Part shown: positions 35,506-44,364 of the stretch, piece after piece
Layout: every line of letters starts with the position of its first letter
Numbering within the stretch: the first letter of the stretch is position 1
Assembly: GCA_046484045.1 (NCBI GenBank)
Contig: JAWOBZ010000080.1
Span: 1 to 64,000 of the forward strand
Direction of reading: 5' to 3'
Length of the DNA stretch: 64,000 nt
Source of the DNA: CAZHUM01 sp046484045
Lineage (GTDB): Archaea; Thermoplasmatota; Thermoplasmata; Halarchaeoplasmatales; Halarchaeoplasmataceae
Notes under the pieces: generated by a model
The model's input: the letters and a program-made list of their open reading frames with translations, nothing else
What the model was told of the DNA's origin: nothing
The model's database searches: none
Program-made: the position numbers and the translations under genes

Positions 35506-35664
35506 TTAATTTAAATACGTTCGCAGCGGCCAGTGTTTTTTAATAGAACGTTTTACACGTCTCCTTATCCACATATATAGGAAAAATAGCATTGTAAAGG
35601 TAAGGATATAGCCTGCAGCTAGAATTCCTTCATGAGCCGATCCTATGGGATCACCGAAATACAT
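35506..35664 (-). CDS. Small single-helix membrane protein
   Basis: 52 codons from the ATG at 35664 to a TAA at 35506. A short polar start (MYFGDPIGSAHEG) is followed by a hydrophobic helix (about 14-32) and a strongly basic tail (RRRVKRSIKKHW), which is a positive-inside arrangement. A TATA-like ACTATATAAG near 35732-35741 could drive it with a leader of about 45 nt. A closer TTTTATAAAT lies too near. Function unknown. It is upstream of hyuA on the same strand. Confidence 0.45.
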   Translation of the reverse strand: MYFGDPIGSAHEGILAAGYILTFTMLFFLYMWIRRRVKRSIKKHWPLRTYLN

Positions 35665-35972
35665 ATATTTTGATCATTTATAAAACTTCGGTAGCGATTG
35701 ATTTCTTATCCAGTAAAATCTATTTTGGGGGCTTATATAGTAAACGACCATTAAACTTATATAGAAAGTCTACCTTTGTATATATGCACATACGCGAGAA
35801 TCTTACATCACGATAATCACCCTCCCTCCCTTTTTGAGTGAGTGGAGGATTCACCACATCACTATAACCTCCCCCTTCCCTTTTGCTATTGATTATAGGC
35901 AAATTATAAATAACATCTTGATAGGATAAGGTTTATAACTGAAAATATAATTATACGAAACGGTGAAAGAGA
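35665..35972. other. Intergenic region with possible small RNA and psmA promoter
   Basis: TGTATATATG at 35777-35786 (+) could start a transcript near 35808. A bulged hairpin follows (AATC..CTCC near 35815-35825 with GGAGGATT near 35846-35853). Two similar pyrimidine tracts, each preceded by a TCAC-TATAA/GATAA-like word, lie near 35809-35836 and 35858-35884. The psmA TATA box GTTTATAACT is at 35931-35940, with GGTGA shortly before ATG 35973. I see no convincing ORF. Confidence 0.35.
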
Positions 35973-36686
35973 ATGCAGCCAGGACAGATGGGATACGATA
36001 GGGGAATAACGGTCTTCTCTCCAGACGGTCGGCTTTTCCAGGTGGAGTACGCCAGGGAAGCCGTAAAGAGAGGTACGACAACCGTAGGAATCAAAACAGA
36101 AGAGGGCGTAGCCCTTATCGTTGACAAAAGAGTTTCAAGTAAATTAGTTGAATCAAGTTCGATTGAAAAGATATTCAAGATCGATAGAAAGATTGGATTG
36201 GCAACCTCGGGACTCGTTGCGGATGCAAGGGTCCTCGTAGATCATGCCAGAGTTATGGCTCAGATCAATCGTGTTTCTTACAACGAGCGGATAGATATTT
36301 CCACTCTGGTCAAGAAGATATGTGATTACAAGCAGACTTACACCCAGTACGGCGGCGTGAGACCCTTCGGAACTGCGCTTTTGGTCGCAGGGATAGACGA
36401 GGGGGGCGCACATCTGTATGAAACCGATCCAAGCGGTGCTTTTCAAGCGCTTAAAGCCAACAGCATCGGCATGGACCGAGAGGAAGTCCAGGAAGTCTTC
36501 GAAGAAGAGTACGAAGAGAACATGAGTCTTGAAGATGGCATCCAATTGGCGATCAAGGGATTGGACAGGGCCGCAGAAGGTGATTTGAACCCTGAATCTC
36601 TCGAGGTCGCGATCATCACAAAAGATGCTGATTTTCACACACTTGAGGAAGATGAGATAGAAAAATACACGAAATCACTGAAGTAA
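35973..36686 (+). CDS. psmA: Proteasome subunit alpha
   Basis: 237 residues. The N-terminal gate sequence QMGYDRGITVFSPDGRLFQVEYA is diagnostic of 20S alpha subunits, and the YDRGIT turn that interacts with PAN is present. No catalytic Thr, as expected. It forms the outer rings of the 20S core, which open for ATP-dependent unfolding rings. It is the first gene of a superoperon that continues through SBDS and exosome subunits, the classical euryarchaeal order. The Shine-Dalgarno is GGTGA. Confidence 0.98.
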   Translation: MQPGQMGYDRGITVFSPDGRLFQVEYAREAVKRGTTTVGIKTEEGVALIVDKRVSSKLVESSSIEKIFKIDRKIGLATSGLVADARVLVDHARVMAQINRVSYNERIDISTLVKKICDYKQTYTQYGGVRPFGTALLVAGIDEGGAHLYETDPSGAFQALKANSIGMDREEVQEVFEEEYEENMSLEDGIQLAIKGLDRAAEGDLNPESLEVAIITKDADFHTLEEDEIEKYTKSLK

Positions 36687-36698
36687 AGGAGGATTTAT

Positions 36699-37430
36699 TT
36701 GGGTAAAAAAGATTTTCAAAAGGAACACACCGATACGCTGCTTGACGAGCACGTGATCGCAAGGTACAAGTCACACGGTAAGATCTTTGAGATCTTGATC
36801 AAGCCCGATGCCGTAGAGAAATTTCGAGGAGGAAAAGAGATCTCCATATTAGAGAACATGCCGGTGGACAAGATCTTTACCGACGCAAAGAAAGGTGAAG
36901 AAGCATCCAACGACGATCTTGAGGAGATCTTTGATACATCCGACGTCGAGGAGATAGCCAACTATATACTTGACCACGGCGATGTACAGATAACCACGGA
37001 ACAGAGAAGGAAAAGACAGGAACAGAAGATGAAGGAGATAATCAACAGGATAGTCCGCAATTCCATGAACCCACAGACGGGGACGCCACATCCACCGACG
37101 AGGATAGAGAACGCTTTAAAAGAGGCGAATTTCCATATCGACCCGTTCAAACCAGTAAGTATACAGGTAGAAGAAGTGGTCGATGAGATCAAAGCCCTTA
37201 TCCCATTGAGTTTCAAGAAACTTTCCGTATCAGTCACCCTCAGAGGGGATTACTACGGAAAATTGTACAGTGACATGAAGAAGATGGGGACATTAGTTGA
37301 AGAGAACTGGCTCGACGATGGTAGATGGAATGGAATCCTCAAGATTCCAGCGGGCATTAAGGATGAATTCTTCGATATGTTGAATAATAAAACGAAAGGT
37401 ACAGCGGAGTTAGAAGTATTAGATGATTGA
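36699..37430 (+). CDS. sdo1: SBDS-family ribosome maturation protein
   Basis: 243 residues with the three SBDS domains. FYSH-like N-terminus (about 12-95; KFRGGKEISILENMPVDKIFTDAKKG is split across its strands), helical middle (about 105-165, RKRQEQKMKEIINRI) and ferredoxin-like C-terminus (about 168-243). TTG start at 36699 with AAAGGAGG 7 nt ahead. It acts in 50S maturation, releasing aIF6 together with an EF-2-like GTPase. The position between psmA and rrp4 is conserved across euryarchaea. Confidence 0.95.
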   Translation: MGKKDFQKEHTDTLLDEHVIARYKSHGKIFEILIKPDAVEKFRGGKEISILENMPVDKIFTDAKKGEEASNDDLEEIFDTSDVEEIANYILDHGDVQITTEQRRKRQEQKMKEIINRIVRNSMNPQTGTPHPPTRIENALKEANFHIDPFKPVSIQVEEVVDEIKALIPLSFKKLSVSVTLRGDYYGKLYSDMKKMGTLVEENWLDDGRWNGILKIPAGIKDEFFDMLNNKTKGTAELEVLDD

Positions 37431-37488
37431 ATTGAATGATATAGAATGTAGGGATAAGATGAATAGATATATTTTGTGAGGTATTGTT

Positions 37489-38193
37489 ATGAGTGAAAAT
37501 AAAAGAGAAGTTAAGAGAGAATTACTCCTGCCAGGAGATACTATTGAGGAAGAAGACGTTAAACCAGGCAGAGGAACTTTCAAAGATGGTAACGAAATCC
37601 ACGCGTCAAAGTTGGGCGTTAAAACATTTCGTTCAGGTTACGTGAACGTCGCCGCACAGAGCGGTAGGTACGATGCCAAGAGAGGTGACAAGGTCGTCGG
37701 TACGGTTACAGATGTGAATTCATCCATATGGATGGTCGACCTTAACGCACCGTTCCCGGCCGTACTGCACGTGAACGACGTTCCTTGGAGAGTAGAATTC
37801 GGAGACACTAAGAGTTACATAGACGTCGGAGACGCGGTCTTAGTAAAGATAGCCAACGTCGACGAGTTGAAGAAGATACAGATACGGATGGACGAAGAAG
37901 GGCTAAGAAAGCTCAACAGTGGACAGATAATCGAGATAGCTCCTTCCCAAGTTCCCAGAGTTATAGGTAGAAAGGGCTCCATGATATCCATGTTGAAGAA
38001 GTACACCAACTGCAGGATATTCGTGGGACAGAACGGAAGGATCTGGATAGACGGCGATCTAGAAGGACAGTATTTGGCAGTTCGCGCTATAAAGATAATC
38101 GAGGAAAAGGCACAGGTGGTCGGACTGACCGAGATAGTCAAAGAATTTTTGAAGGATGAAACAGGTAAGGATTTAGAAGAGGAAGAGGAATAA
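37489..38193 (+). CDS. rrp4: Exosome RNA-binding subunit Rrp4
   Basis: 234 residues. N-terminal domain (about 10-60), S1 domain (about 65-135; GDKVVGTVTDVNSSIWMVDL) and KH domain with VPRVIGRKGSM (about 160-175). It caps the archaeal exosome ring and feeds RNA to Rrp41/Rrp42. ATG preceded by TGAGGT; a TATA-like AGATATATTTTG about 20 nt upstream of that suggests an internal promoter in the superoperon. Confidence 0.97.
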   Translation: MSENKREVKRELLLPGDTIEEEDVKPGRGTFKDGNEIHASKLGVKTFRSGYVNVAAQSGRYDAKRGDKVVGTVTDVNSSIWMVDLNAPFPAVLHVNDVPWRVEFGDTKSYIDVGDAVLVKIANVDELKKIQIRMDEEGLRKLNSGQIIEIAPSQVPRVIGRKGSMISMLKKYTNCRIFVGQNGRIWIDGDLEGQYLAVRAIKIIEEKAQVVGLTEIVKEFLKDETGKDLEEEEE

Positions 38194-38212
38194 ATAATCA
38201 GGAGGATTTATT

Positions 38213-38977
38213 ATGGGTAGTAATAAAGATATTGAATTGATTGATGAAGAAGGTAACAGACTAGATGGTAGAAAATTTGATGAATTGAGAGAGATAACGA
38301 TCGAAGCGGGAGTGCTCAAAAGGGCCGACGGTTCAGCTTATCTAACATGGGGTAAGAACAAAGTCATAGTCGCCGTTTACGGACCTAGAGAGATGCATCC
38401 GCGGCACGCCCAGGACCCGTCAAAAGCAGTGGTACAGGCGAGGTACAACATGGCCTCGTTTTCCGTTCCAGACAGGAAAAGACCGGGACCGGACAGGCGT
38501 TCCATGGAGATAAGTAAATTGTTGTCCGAAGCGTTGGAAGAAGTCGTATTTGTTGAACAGTTCCCACGCTCATCCATCGATGTTTTCATAGAGATACTGG
38601 AGGCAAGTGCCGGGACGAGATGTGCCGCACTCACAGCGGCATCGGTAGCTTTGGCGGACGCGGGCATACCGATGTCAAATATGGTCACATCCTGCGCAGC
38701 CGGTAAGATCGGAGGACAGGTCGTACTCGACCTAGGTAAAAAAGAGGACAACTTCGGACAAGCCGACGTTCCAGTCGGAGTAGTCCCCAGGACGGGGAAG
38801 ATAACCCTTCTACAGATGGACGGCCACTTGACCGTCGAGGAATACGAACAGGTCATGGATTTGGCTATCAACGCATGCAGCGAGATTTACGAGATACAGA
38901 GAGAAGCACTGAAAAAGAAATACTCTACGAATCTAGAGGACTTCGATGAGATGGATGAAATACAAGAGGAGGACTGA
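38213..38977 (+). CDS. rrp41: Exosome catalytic subunit Rrp41
   Basis: 254 residues, RNase PH fold. DGRKFDELREITIEAG start, the RNA-binding RPGPDRRSMEIS segment and the phosphate/metal-binding end (DVPVGVVP with DLGKKEDN) are as expected of the active subunit, which degrades RNA 3'-5' phosphorolytically. Strong GGAGGATT Shine-Dalgarno. Between rrp4 and rrp42, in the conserved order. Confidence 0.98.
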   Translation: MGSNKDIELIDEEGNRLDGRKFDELREITIEAGVLKRADGSAYLTWGKNKVIVAVYGPREMHPRHAQDPSKAVVQARYNMASFSVPDRKRPGPDRRSMEISKLLSEALEEVVFVEQFPRSSIDVFIEILEASAGTRCAALTAASVALADAGIPMSNMVTSCAAGKIGGQVVLDLGKKEDNFGQADVPVGVVPRTGKITLLQMDGHLTVEEYEQVMDLAINACSEIYEIQREALKKKYSTNLEDFDEMDEIQEED

Positions 38978-38982
38978 GAACA

Positions 38983-39777
38983 ATGAAAGAAATAATATCA
39001 AAGATAACAAAAGATTACCTATTCAGGTTGATGATGGACGGCAAGAGGATAGACGGTAGGGACATGCTCGAACACAGGGATATAAAGATTGAACCCGGAT
39101 TCATAGGTACAGCCGAAGGCTCTGCTAGAATCAAGCTGGGCGATACCGATGTCATCGTAGGCATAAAGATGGACACCGGTGAACCGTTCCCGGACACCCC
39201 GGATAAAGGCGTCGTCATCACATCCGCCGAATTGATACCGTTAGCATCGCCAAAATTCGAATCCGGTCCACCGAGAGAAGATGCCACCGAACTCGCAAGG
39301 GTGGTCGACAGAGGTATCAGAGAAGGAAACGTAGTGGACGTTACTAAACTGTGTATTGAAGAAGGAGAGAAAGTATGGCTCATATTCATCGATATGCACA
39401 TACTGGACTTCGACGGAAACCTGTTCGACGCATGCGGCATAGGTGCCATGGCGGCGTTGATGAACACCATAGTTCCTGCAGAGAGACACGAGTTGGGCGA
39501 TGATTATCAGCTTCCGATAGAACACACCGTTGTTCCCACGACATTCACTAAGATCAAGAAGCAGATCATATTGGACTCGAGACTAGAAGAGGAACAGATC
39601 GCCGAAGCAAGGTTGACGATAGGTACCAACGAAGACGGAGACATAGTCGCTATGCAGAAGGGGCTGAGCGGTGTGTTCGACTACGAAGATACACTCGAGT
39701 GCATCAATAATTCCAGGAAGATAGGCGGAAAGATCAGGAAAATGTTGATAGAACTATCCAAAGAGGATAAAGTATAA
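38983..39777 (+). CDS. rrp42: Exosome subunit Rrp42
   Basis: 264 residues, the RNase PH-fold partner of Rrp41 without its own active site. DGKRIDGRDMLEHRDIKIEP near the start and ESGPPREDATELARVVDRGIR (split by position about 86-108) are typical Rrp42 segments. It forms the hexameric ring with Rrp41. It starts 5 nt after the rrp41 stop. Confidence 0.97.
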   Translation: MKEIISKITKDYLFRLMMDGKRIDGRDMLEHRDIKIEPGFIGTAEGSARIKLGDTDVIVGIKMDTGEPFPDTPDKGVVITSAELIPLASPKFESGPPREDATELARVVDRGIREGNVVDVTKLCIEEGEKVWLIFIDMHILDFDGNLFDACGIGAMAALMNTIVPAERHELGDDYQLPIEHTVVPTTFTKIKKQIILDSRLEEEQIAEARLTIGTNEDGDIVAMQKGLSGVFDYEDTLECINNSRKIGGKIRKMLIELSKEDKV

Positions 39778-39820
39778 ATATATTCATTGTAAAACAGAGT
39801 AGACAAGGGGCGTCATCAAG

Positions 39821-40069
39821 ATGGCTAAGAAGAAAAAAGTAGGAAGCACCGGTAGATTCGGAGCCAGATACGGTGTTAGAGTCAGAAGGTCTATCAGAGA
39901 GGTAGAGGATTCGCTGAGACAACATTACGAATGCCCTCGATGCCATCACGATAAGGTCAGGAGATTGAGTTCTGGGATTTGGAACTGCGATAAATGCGGT
40001 TTGAAATTCGCAGGCGGTGCTTATCGACCCAACCTTGGCAGAGAGATAAGGATGGAGGAGGAAGAATAG
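39821..40069 (+). CDS. rpl37ae: Ribosomal protein L37Ae (eL43)
   Basis: 82 residues. Start MAKKKKVGSTGRFGARYG, and a C4 zinc finger CPRCHH...WNCDKCG with the typical spacing in the second half. Structural protein of the 50S subunit. A TATA-like AAATATATTC at about 39777-39786 suggests an extra promoter here. The end of the gene is 2 nt from the rpoP start. Confidence 0.97.
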   Translation: MAKKKKVGSTGRFGARYGVRVRRSIREVEDSLRQHYECPRCHHDKVRRLSSGIWNCDKCGLKFAGGAYRPNLGREIRMEEEE

Positions 40070-40071
40070 AC

Positions 40072-40206
40072 ATGTTCAGATGCGCTATCTGTAAAGAAAG
40101 GATCAAAGGAGACATCAGCACCGTCGGTATACAGTGTGAGAACTGCGGTGCAAGGGTTTTCTACAAAGACAGGCCCAACGTAAAGAAGGACCTGAAGGCA
40201 CGGTAG
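40072..40206 (+). CDS. rpoP: DNA-directed RNA polymerase subunit P (Rpc10-like)
   Basis: 44 residues from the ATG at 40072. Two CxxC pairs (CAICKE, CENCGA) of the Rpb12/RpoP zinc ribbon, followed by the conserved basic tail FYKDRP. It is an assembly subunit of archaeal RNA polymerase. Its neighbours L37Ae and Pcc1 are conserved ones. The longer upstream frame overlaps rpl37ae and is not part of the protein. Confidence 0.93.
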   Translation: MFRCAICKERIKGDISTVGIQCENCGARVFYKDRPNVKKDLKAR

Positions 40207-40207
40207 T

Positions 40208-40438
40208 ATGATGCGTGCCACCTTGACACTCGATAAAAAGCACTTGGATAAGAAGATGCTGGGTGCTTTGGAGCCCGAAGTAGAAGAGGGCATGAATCGG
40301 GTAAAGGCCAGCATCGAACACGATCCGCCAAGGATCTTGATAGAGGCAGAGGACAGCAGAGCTCTTAGAGCTGCTTTGAACTCTTACCTCAGATGGCTCG
40401 GAATAACTGACGAAATATCAGATAAATACGCTAGATAA
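40208..40438 (+). CDS. pcc1: KEOPS complex subunit Pcc1
   Basis: 76 residues, start ATG 40208 or the adjacent ATG 40211. Small alpha/beta Pcc1 fold, with the end RAALNSYLRWLGITDEI typical of the family. Dimerises within KEOPS, which makes t6A37 on ANN-decoding tRNAs (one such tRNA, tRNA-Thr, lies 4 kb downstream). Starts 1 nt after rpoP. Confidence 0.9.
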   Translation: MMRATLTLDKKHLDKKMLGALEPEVEEGMNRVKASIEHDPPRILIEAEDSRALRAALNSYLRWLGITDEISDKYAR

Positions 40439-40450
40439 GGAGGAAATATT

Positions 40451-40825
40451 ATGGTAGCATCACAGGAAGAATTACAAAACGAAATCGCAAAGGCACAACA
40501 ACTCCAACAGCAGCTGCAGAACGTTCTCTCACAGAAGCAGCAGATGGAGATCAAGAAGAACGACCTTGAAAGAGCTCTTGAAGAGATCAAGGACCTCGAA
40601 GAAGATACTCCAATGTATCGGAATGTCGGGGAAAATATTCTCATCAAGGTGGAAGATCGGGGAAAATTGATCGAAGACCTCGAGGAACAGGTCGAATCCA
40701 CCGAAGTGAGATTAAAGTCGTTTTCAAGGCAGGAAGAAAAATTACGAAACAACTTCCAAGAACTACAAAAAGAATTGAGTGCCAAACTCAGTGGAGTACA
40801 ACCTGGTCCACAGACCGGGGGATAG
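40451..40825 (+). CDS. pfdB: Prefoldin subunit beta
   Basis: 124 residues: N-terminal coiled coil rich in Gln (QEELQNEIAKAQQLQQQLQ), a beta hairpin with MYRNVGENILIK (about 57-68), then a second coiled coil. With PfdA it forms the jellyfish-shaped chaperone that hands clients to the thermosome. GGAGG Shine-Dalgarno. The stop is directly followed by the DHH gene. Confidence 0.95.
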   Translation: MVASQEELQNEIAKAQQLQQQLQNVLSQKQQMEIKKNDLERALEEIKDLEEDTPMYRNVGENILIKVEDRGKLIEDLEEQVESTEVRLKSFSRQEEKLRNNFQELQKELSAKLSGVQPGPQTGG

Positions 40826-41767
40826 ATGGGTTTACCCGAAGGGAAAAAAACGCTCTTCTTGAGTCATCAGAATGCAGACCCAGATGCAGTCGGTTGTCTG
40901 TATTTTCTACAGAGTCGGTATAGAGGAGATATAGGTCTACCAGACGAGCCCGATAAAAGAGGGAAGAGGTTGGCTGATTATCTAGAGATGGAATACACTA
41001 TTTGTCCCTCTCCTGAGGAGTACGAGCAGATCGTGGTTGTCGATACTCCGGACCCTAAACAGCTCGAACCGATACCGATCGTTGAGGAAAAAACTACGGT
41101 TATAGATCACCACAGAGCAAATCTATGGGCGGGATGGGATGTCGAGATGATATATGAAGACAGGGGATCGTGTGCCGAGATAATCTACGAGATGGTCAAA
41201 CCGAGAGATATGACGGAAAAAGAGGTCTTTGCACTCACCGCAGGCATATTGACGGATACATCGTACCTAAATCGTGCCGACGAGGGAACTTTTCGTATAT
41301 TGTCAGAACTGTTTTCTCGCTCCGAGATAACCATATCCCAGGTTAAAAGAGAGCTGTTTAAAAAAAGGACCTACTCCGAGAAGATATGCAGGTTGAAGGG
41401 AGCCAAAAGGAGCTCTTTCCAGAAGGTCAACGGTTACCTTATCGCCTATACAAAAGTAAATTCATTCGAATCCTCTGCATGTGATATACTCTTGAAGGCC
41501 GGGGCGGATGTTGCCTTCACGGTATCTGAAAGAGATGATGGGATAATAATATCGGGAAGAACTCGAGATTCTATGCTTGAATTGGGGATGGACCTAGGAG
41601 CGATAATGAAGGTGGTTTCATCTGCAAAAGAAAGTGCCTCCGGAGGAGGACATCCCGGAGCGGCGGTTTTCAAAGGTAACTGCAACTCGGAACAAATTCT
41701 AAGAGAGCTCCTCGCCAAGGTCACGGAAGAGATAAAGAAGAACGGATGGTACCGGCGTAAGGATTGA
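40826..41767 (+). CDS. DHH-family phosphoesterase
   Basis: 313 residues. DHH domain: SHQNADPDAVG (about 13-23), VVDTPD and IDHHRAN (about 88-94) are the metal-binding motifs. The DHHA1 C-terminal domain ends with the GGGHPGAA motif. The family includes RecJ-like nucleases, NrnA-type nanoRNases and cyclic-dinucleotide phosphodiesterases. The short architecture is NrnA-like, so degradation of short RNA products of the exosome encoded upstream is plausible. It begins at the nucleotide after the pfdB stop. Confidence 0.88.
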   Translation: MGLPEGKKTLFLSHQNADPDAVGCLYFLQSRYRGDIGLPDEPDKRGKRLADYLEMEYTICPSPEEYEQIVVVDTPDPKQLEPIPIVEEKTTVIDHHRANLWAGWDVEMIYEDRGSCAEIIYEMVKPRDMTEKEVFALTAGILTDTSYLNRADEGTFRILSELFSRSEITISQVKRELFKKRTYSEKICRLKGAKRSSFQKVNGYLIAYTKVNSFESSACDILLKAGADVAFTVSERDDGIIISGRTRDSMLELGMDLGAIMKVVSSAKESASGGGHPGAAVFKGNCNSEQILRELLAKVTEEIKKNGWYRRKD

Positions 41768-41769
41768 TA

Positions 41770-42843
41770 TTATCTCTCCAAATTTTTCTGCAGTTCTTTG
41801 AGATTATCTGGATTGACTTCGAAGAATCTTCTAACTGGTTCTAATAACTCGGAGAGGACATTTGCTACACCCTGCTTCAGATCTGCTGGGTGCAGTTCTT
41901 CGTTGACGTATGCATTTTCCAATTCTTCATACGAGTCAAAGTGCATGTCACCACCCCACTTCTCCGGCCTATCGATATGAAGTTCACCGTTTTCAGGGAA
42001 CACGATGAACCTACACATCTCTAAAATCGGGTTCCCTTCTACTTCCGGAGGGCAGTACGCCCCGTTGATCTTTTTCTCGATATCTTCGGGATCGTCGTGG
42101 ATGAATATACAAGACTCCGGATCGCTTTTGCTCATCTTGCCTTCTGTCACAGAGTCCATCCTACCACCGCCCTTGAGACCGGACAAAATCGGTGTGTGTA
42201 GAGCTATGGGTTTCTTCCATCCCAGCTTATCAGCGGTGTCCCTAGCCAGCATGTGTGCCCTTCTCTGGTCGATACCGGCATAGGCTACATCGACATCCAG
42301 TACGAAGATGTCGGTTGCCTGAAGTGATGGATATATCAGCATGGAGCTGTCTGCCTCCGTTTCATCGGTTTCTCTACCCATGATATCTACTGCCCTTCTT
42401 ATCCTAGCTACCGAGTTAGCTTTTGCAACTCTGAGCACTTTCCCCCAGTAATCCATTTTATCCATGATCTCACTTGCGAATATGAACTCGGTCTTTTTTG
42501 GATCGACTCCAAGGGCTAGAAAAGAATCGATCAGGTATTTACCGCAGGTTTTTATGGTGTCTATGTCACCATTTAGCTTATCGTTTATGTATGCATGCCA
42601 GTCCGCTAGTAATATCTTGACGTCGAACCCGGCCTCCTGCATCTCTTTGATCTTACTGGCGCAGACCATCCCCTGTCCTACGTGCATAAGACCGGACGGC
42701 TCGAAACCGATATAAACCGATGGATTCTCTTTCTCTTCCAGCAATTCTTCCAGCTCTTCTTCCGTTACAACTTCCTCGACGTTGTGCATTACCAGCTCTA
42801 GCCTTTCTTCTATATCCATCGGCACGGGATATATCGTGTACAA
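41770..42843 (-). CDS. tyrS: Tyrosyl-tRNA synthetase
   Basis: 357 residues, archaeal-type class Ic synthetase. The HIGH-like motif is HVGQ in PSGLMHVGQGM, and the KMSKS motif is intact (EGKMSKSDPES). The tyrosine-specific pocket region shows YAGIDQRRAHMLARD. Length is a little above the 306-330 of compact archaeal TyrRS. It is divergent from pgk with a shared AT-rich promoter region, and convergent with the DHH gene. Confidence 0.95.
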   Translation of the reverse strand: MYTIYPVPMDIEERLELVMHNVEEVVTEEELEELLEEKENPSVYIGFEPSGLMHVGQGMVCASKIKEMQEAGFDVKILLADWHAYINDKLNGDIDTIKTCGKYLIDSFLALGVDPKKTEFIFASEIMDKMDYWGKVLRVAKANSVARIRRAVDIMGRETDETEADSSMLIYPSLQATDIFVLDVDVAYAGIDQRRAHMLARDTADKLGWKKPIALHTPILSGLKGGGRMDSVTEGKMSKSDPESCIFIHDDPEDIEKKINGAYCPPEVEGNPILEMCRFIVFPENGELHIDRPEKWGGDMHFDSYEELENAYVNEELHPADLKQGVANVLSELLEPVRRFFEVNPDNLKELQKNLER

Positions 42844-42876
42844 TATGAAAATTTTGGTCAGTTCTCAACTAAAAGA

Positions 42877-42932
42877 TTTATATAAAATATATAGAAATAA
42901 GTAAAGCTTATATGAGGAAGCAATAATCCTCA
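42877..42932. promoter_or_regulatory. Divergent tyrS/pgk promoter with inverted repeat
   Basis: TTTATATAAA at 42877-42886 is nearly symmetric and can serve tyrS (start 42843). GCTTATATGA at 42907-42916 suits pgk, placing its start of transcription near the ATG at 42942. A perfect 6-bp inverted repeat TGAGGA (42913-42918) and TCCTCA (42927-42932) lies between the second TATA box and the pgk ATG; it could be an operator or an RNA hairpin. Confidence 0.5.
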
Positions 42933-42941
42933 ATCGATAAC

Positions 42942-44207
42942 ATGTCCGATAAATGGGATCTCTTCACTATGGACGATTTCGACCTGAGGGGAAGGACGGT
43001 CTTGTTAAGGGTAGATATAAATTCACCTATCGATCCAAAGTCCGGCAGGATCCTGGATGACCACCGAATACGCAGACATCTTGAGACCATCAAGGACCTC
43101 GATCGATCAAAACTGATAATCATCGCCCATCAGAGCAGGCCTGGGAAGAACGATTACACCACTTTGGATGCCCATGCCATAAGGATGAGTCAACTTTTGG
43201 GGAAGAGGGTGGAATACGTTGACGGTCTTTTCGACAGCCACGTTCGGACTAAGATCACGAATATGAAAGATGGAGATAAGCTACTGCTCGAAAACGCAAG
43301 ATTCTATTCTGAAGAGACCTCTCTCAAGGGGAACAAAGATTGGAACAAACATCAGAACACACACATAGTTCAGAAGCTGGCTCCCATGATAGATTTCTTT
43401 ATCCACGATGCCTTTGCTGCCGCTCACCGTGCACAGCCTACGCTCATCGGATTCTCCGAGGTGGTTCCTAGTTTAGCTGGAAGGGTGATGCAGAAGGAGA
43501 TAGACGACATGGGGAAGGCATTTGAGGACGGAATGAACCCGAAGATAGCCATACTCGGTGGCATGAAAGTCGATGACTCCATAGAAGTAGCGGACCACAT
43601 GCTTGAATCCGGGGCCATCGACAAGATACTGACAACGGGGGTGGTAGCTCAGTTCTTCCTTATAGCACAGGGGATAGATCTTGGTAAAGGGAGCATGGAC
43701 TTCATCGATAAGGAGATCTCAGACTATGAAAAATTGGTAGAAAAGGCAAAGGATATGCTGGAAAGATGGGATGGAAAGATCAAGGTTCCAAATGCCGTAG
43801 CGGTCAACGATAACGGTACCAGGAGTGATCTCAGCGTGGATAAGCTGCCCTCGGAACATCCCATATTCGATATCGGATTAGATACCGTAGTGGATTATGA
43901 AGAAGATATCAGAAATTCCAAATTGGTAGTGGTCAACGGTCCTGCTGGTGCGTTCGAGTACGATTCCTTCTCGATCGGCACTACAGAGTTGTTCAGAACG
44001 GTTGCTCACTCGGACGCATTCAGCATAATCGGCGGGGGTCACTCAGTAGCGGTTGTAGAGAAGCTCGACATCGAAGGCGACATCGATCACATCTCAACAG
44101 GCGGCGGTTCGTGCATCAACTTCCTAGCTGGGAAAGAACTCCCCGGTATCGAAGCACTAGAAAAGAGCAAACGCATCTTCCGACAGGGACCCTTTCAGAA
44201 AAAATGA
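42942..44207 (+). CDS. pgk: Phosphoglycerate kinase
   Basis: 421 residues. LLRVDINSPID with the substrate-binding Asp/Asn, HQSRPG, DAFAAAHRAQPT (PGK signature) and the C-terminal GGGHSVAVVE/GGGSCINFLAG nucleotide loops are conserved. Converts 1,3-bisphosphoglycerate and ADP to 3-phosphoglycerate and ATP. About 10-25 residues longer than the common form. Single gene. The C-terminus is followed by the hairpin-rich region before tRNA-Thr. Confidence 0.96.
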   Translation: MSDKWDLFTMDDFDLRGRTVLLRVDINSPIDPKSGRILDDHRIRRHLETIKDLDRSKLIIIAHQSRPGKNDYTTLDAHAIRMSQLLGKRVEYVDGLFDSHVRTKITNMKDGDKLLLENARFYSEETSLKGNKDWNKHQNTHIVQKLAPMIDFFIHDAFAAAHRAQPTLIGFSEVVPSLAGRVMQKEIDDMGKAFEDGMNPKIAILGGMKVDDSIEVADHMLESGAIDKILTTGVVAQFFLIAQGIDLGKGSMDFIDKEISDYEKLVEKAKDMLERWDGKIKVPNAVAVNDNGTRSDLSVDKLPSEHPIFDIGLDTVVDYEEDIRNSKLVVVNGPAGAFEYDSFSIGTTELFRTVAHSDAFSIIGGGHSVAVVEKLDIEGDIDHISTGGGSCINFLAGKELPGIEALEKSKRIFRQGPFQKK

Positions 44208-44284
44208 TATACGGGTATCTTTTGAATGAAATCATAATAGTAGATAAATGAATTTAAGTTATAAAACCGGTCAGCGGTTTCGTG

Positions 44285-44364
44285 GGAAATCGTGCAACGA
44301 TTCCACTATACGAATCGAAATCCTACGGATTTCGATGAGTAAGTGGGGTTTTGTGAAACAAAAC
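44285..44364 (+). repeat. Hairpin cluster upstream of tRNA-Thr
   Basis: Three hairpins in 80 nt: 44285-44304 (GGAAATCGT, loop GCA, ACGATTCC), 44314-44336 (a 10-bp perfect stem ATCGAAATCC, loop TAC) and 44348-44364 (GTTTTG, loop TGAAA, CAAAAC), the last abutting the tRNA. CCACTATA at 44303-44310 copies the tRNA acceptor start (44366-44373). Confidence 0.7.

Noticed and set aside
35720..35902. 60-codon minus-strand frame upstream of psmA
   Set aside because: No Shine-Dalgarno or TATA at the right place, Gly/Arg-rich non-globular translation, and it reads through pyrimidine tracts.
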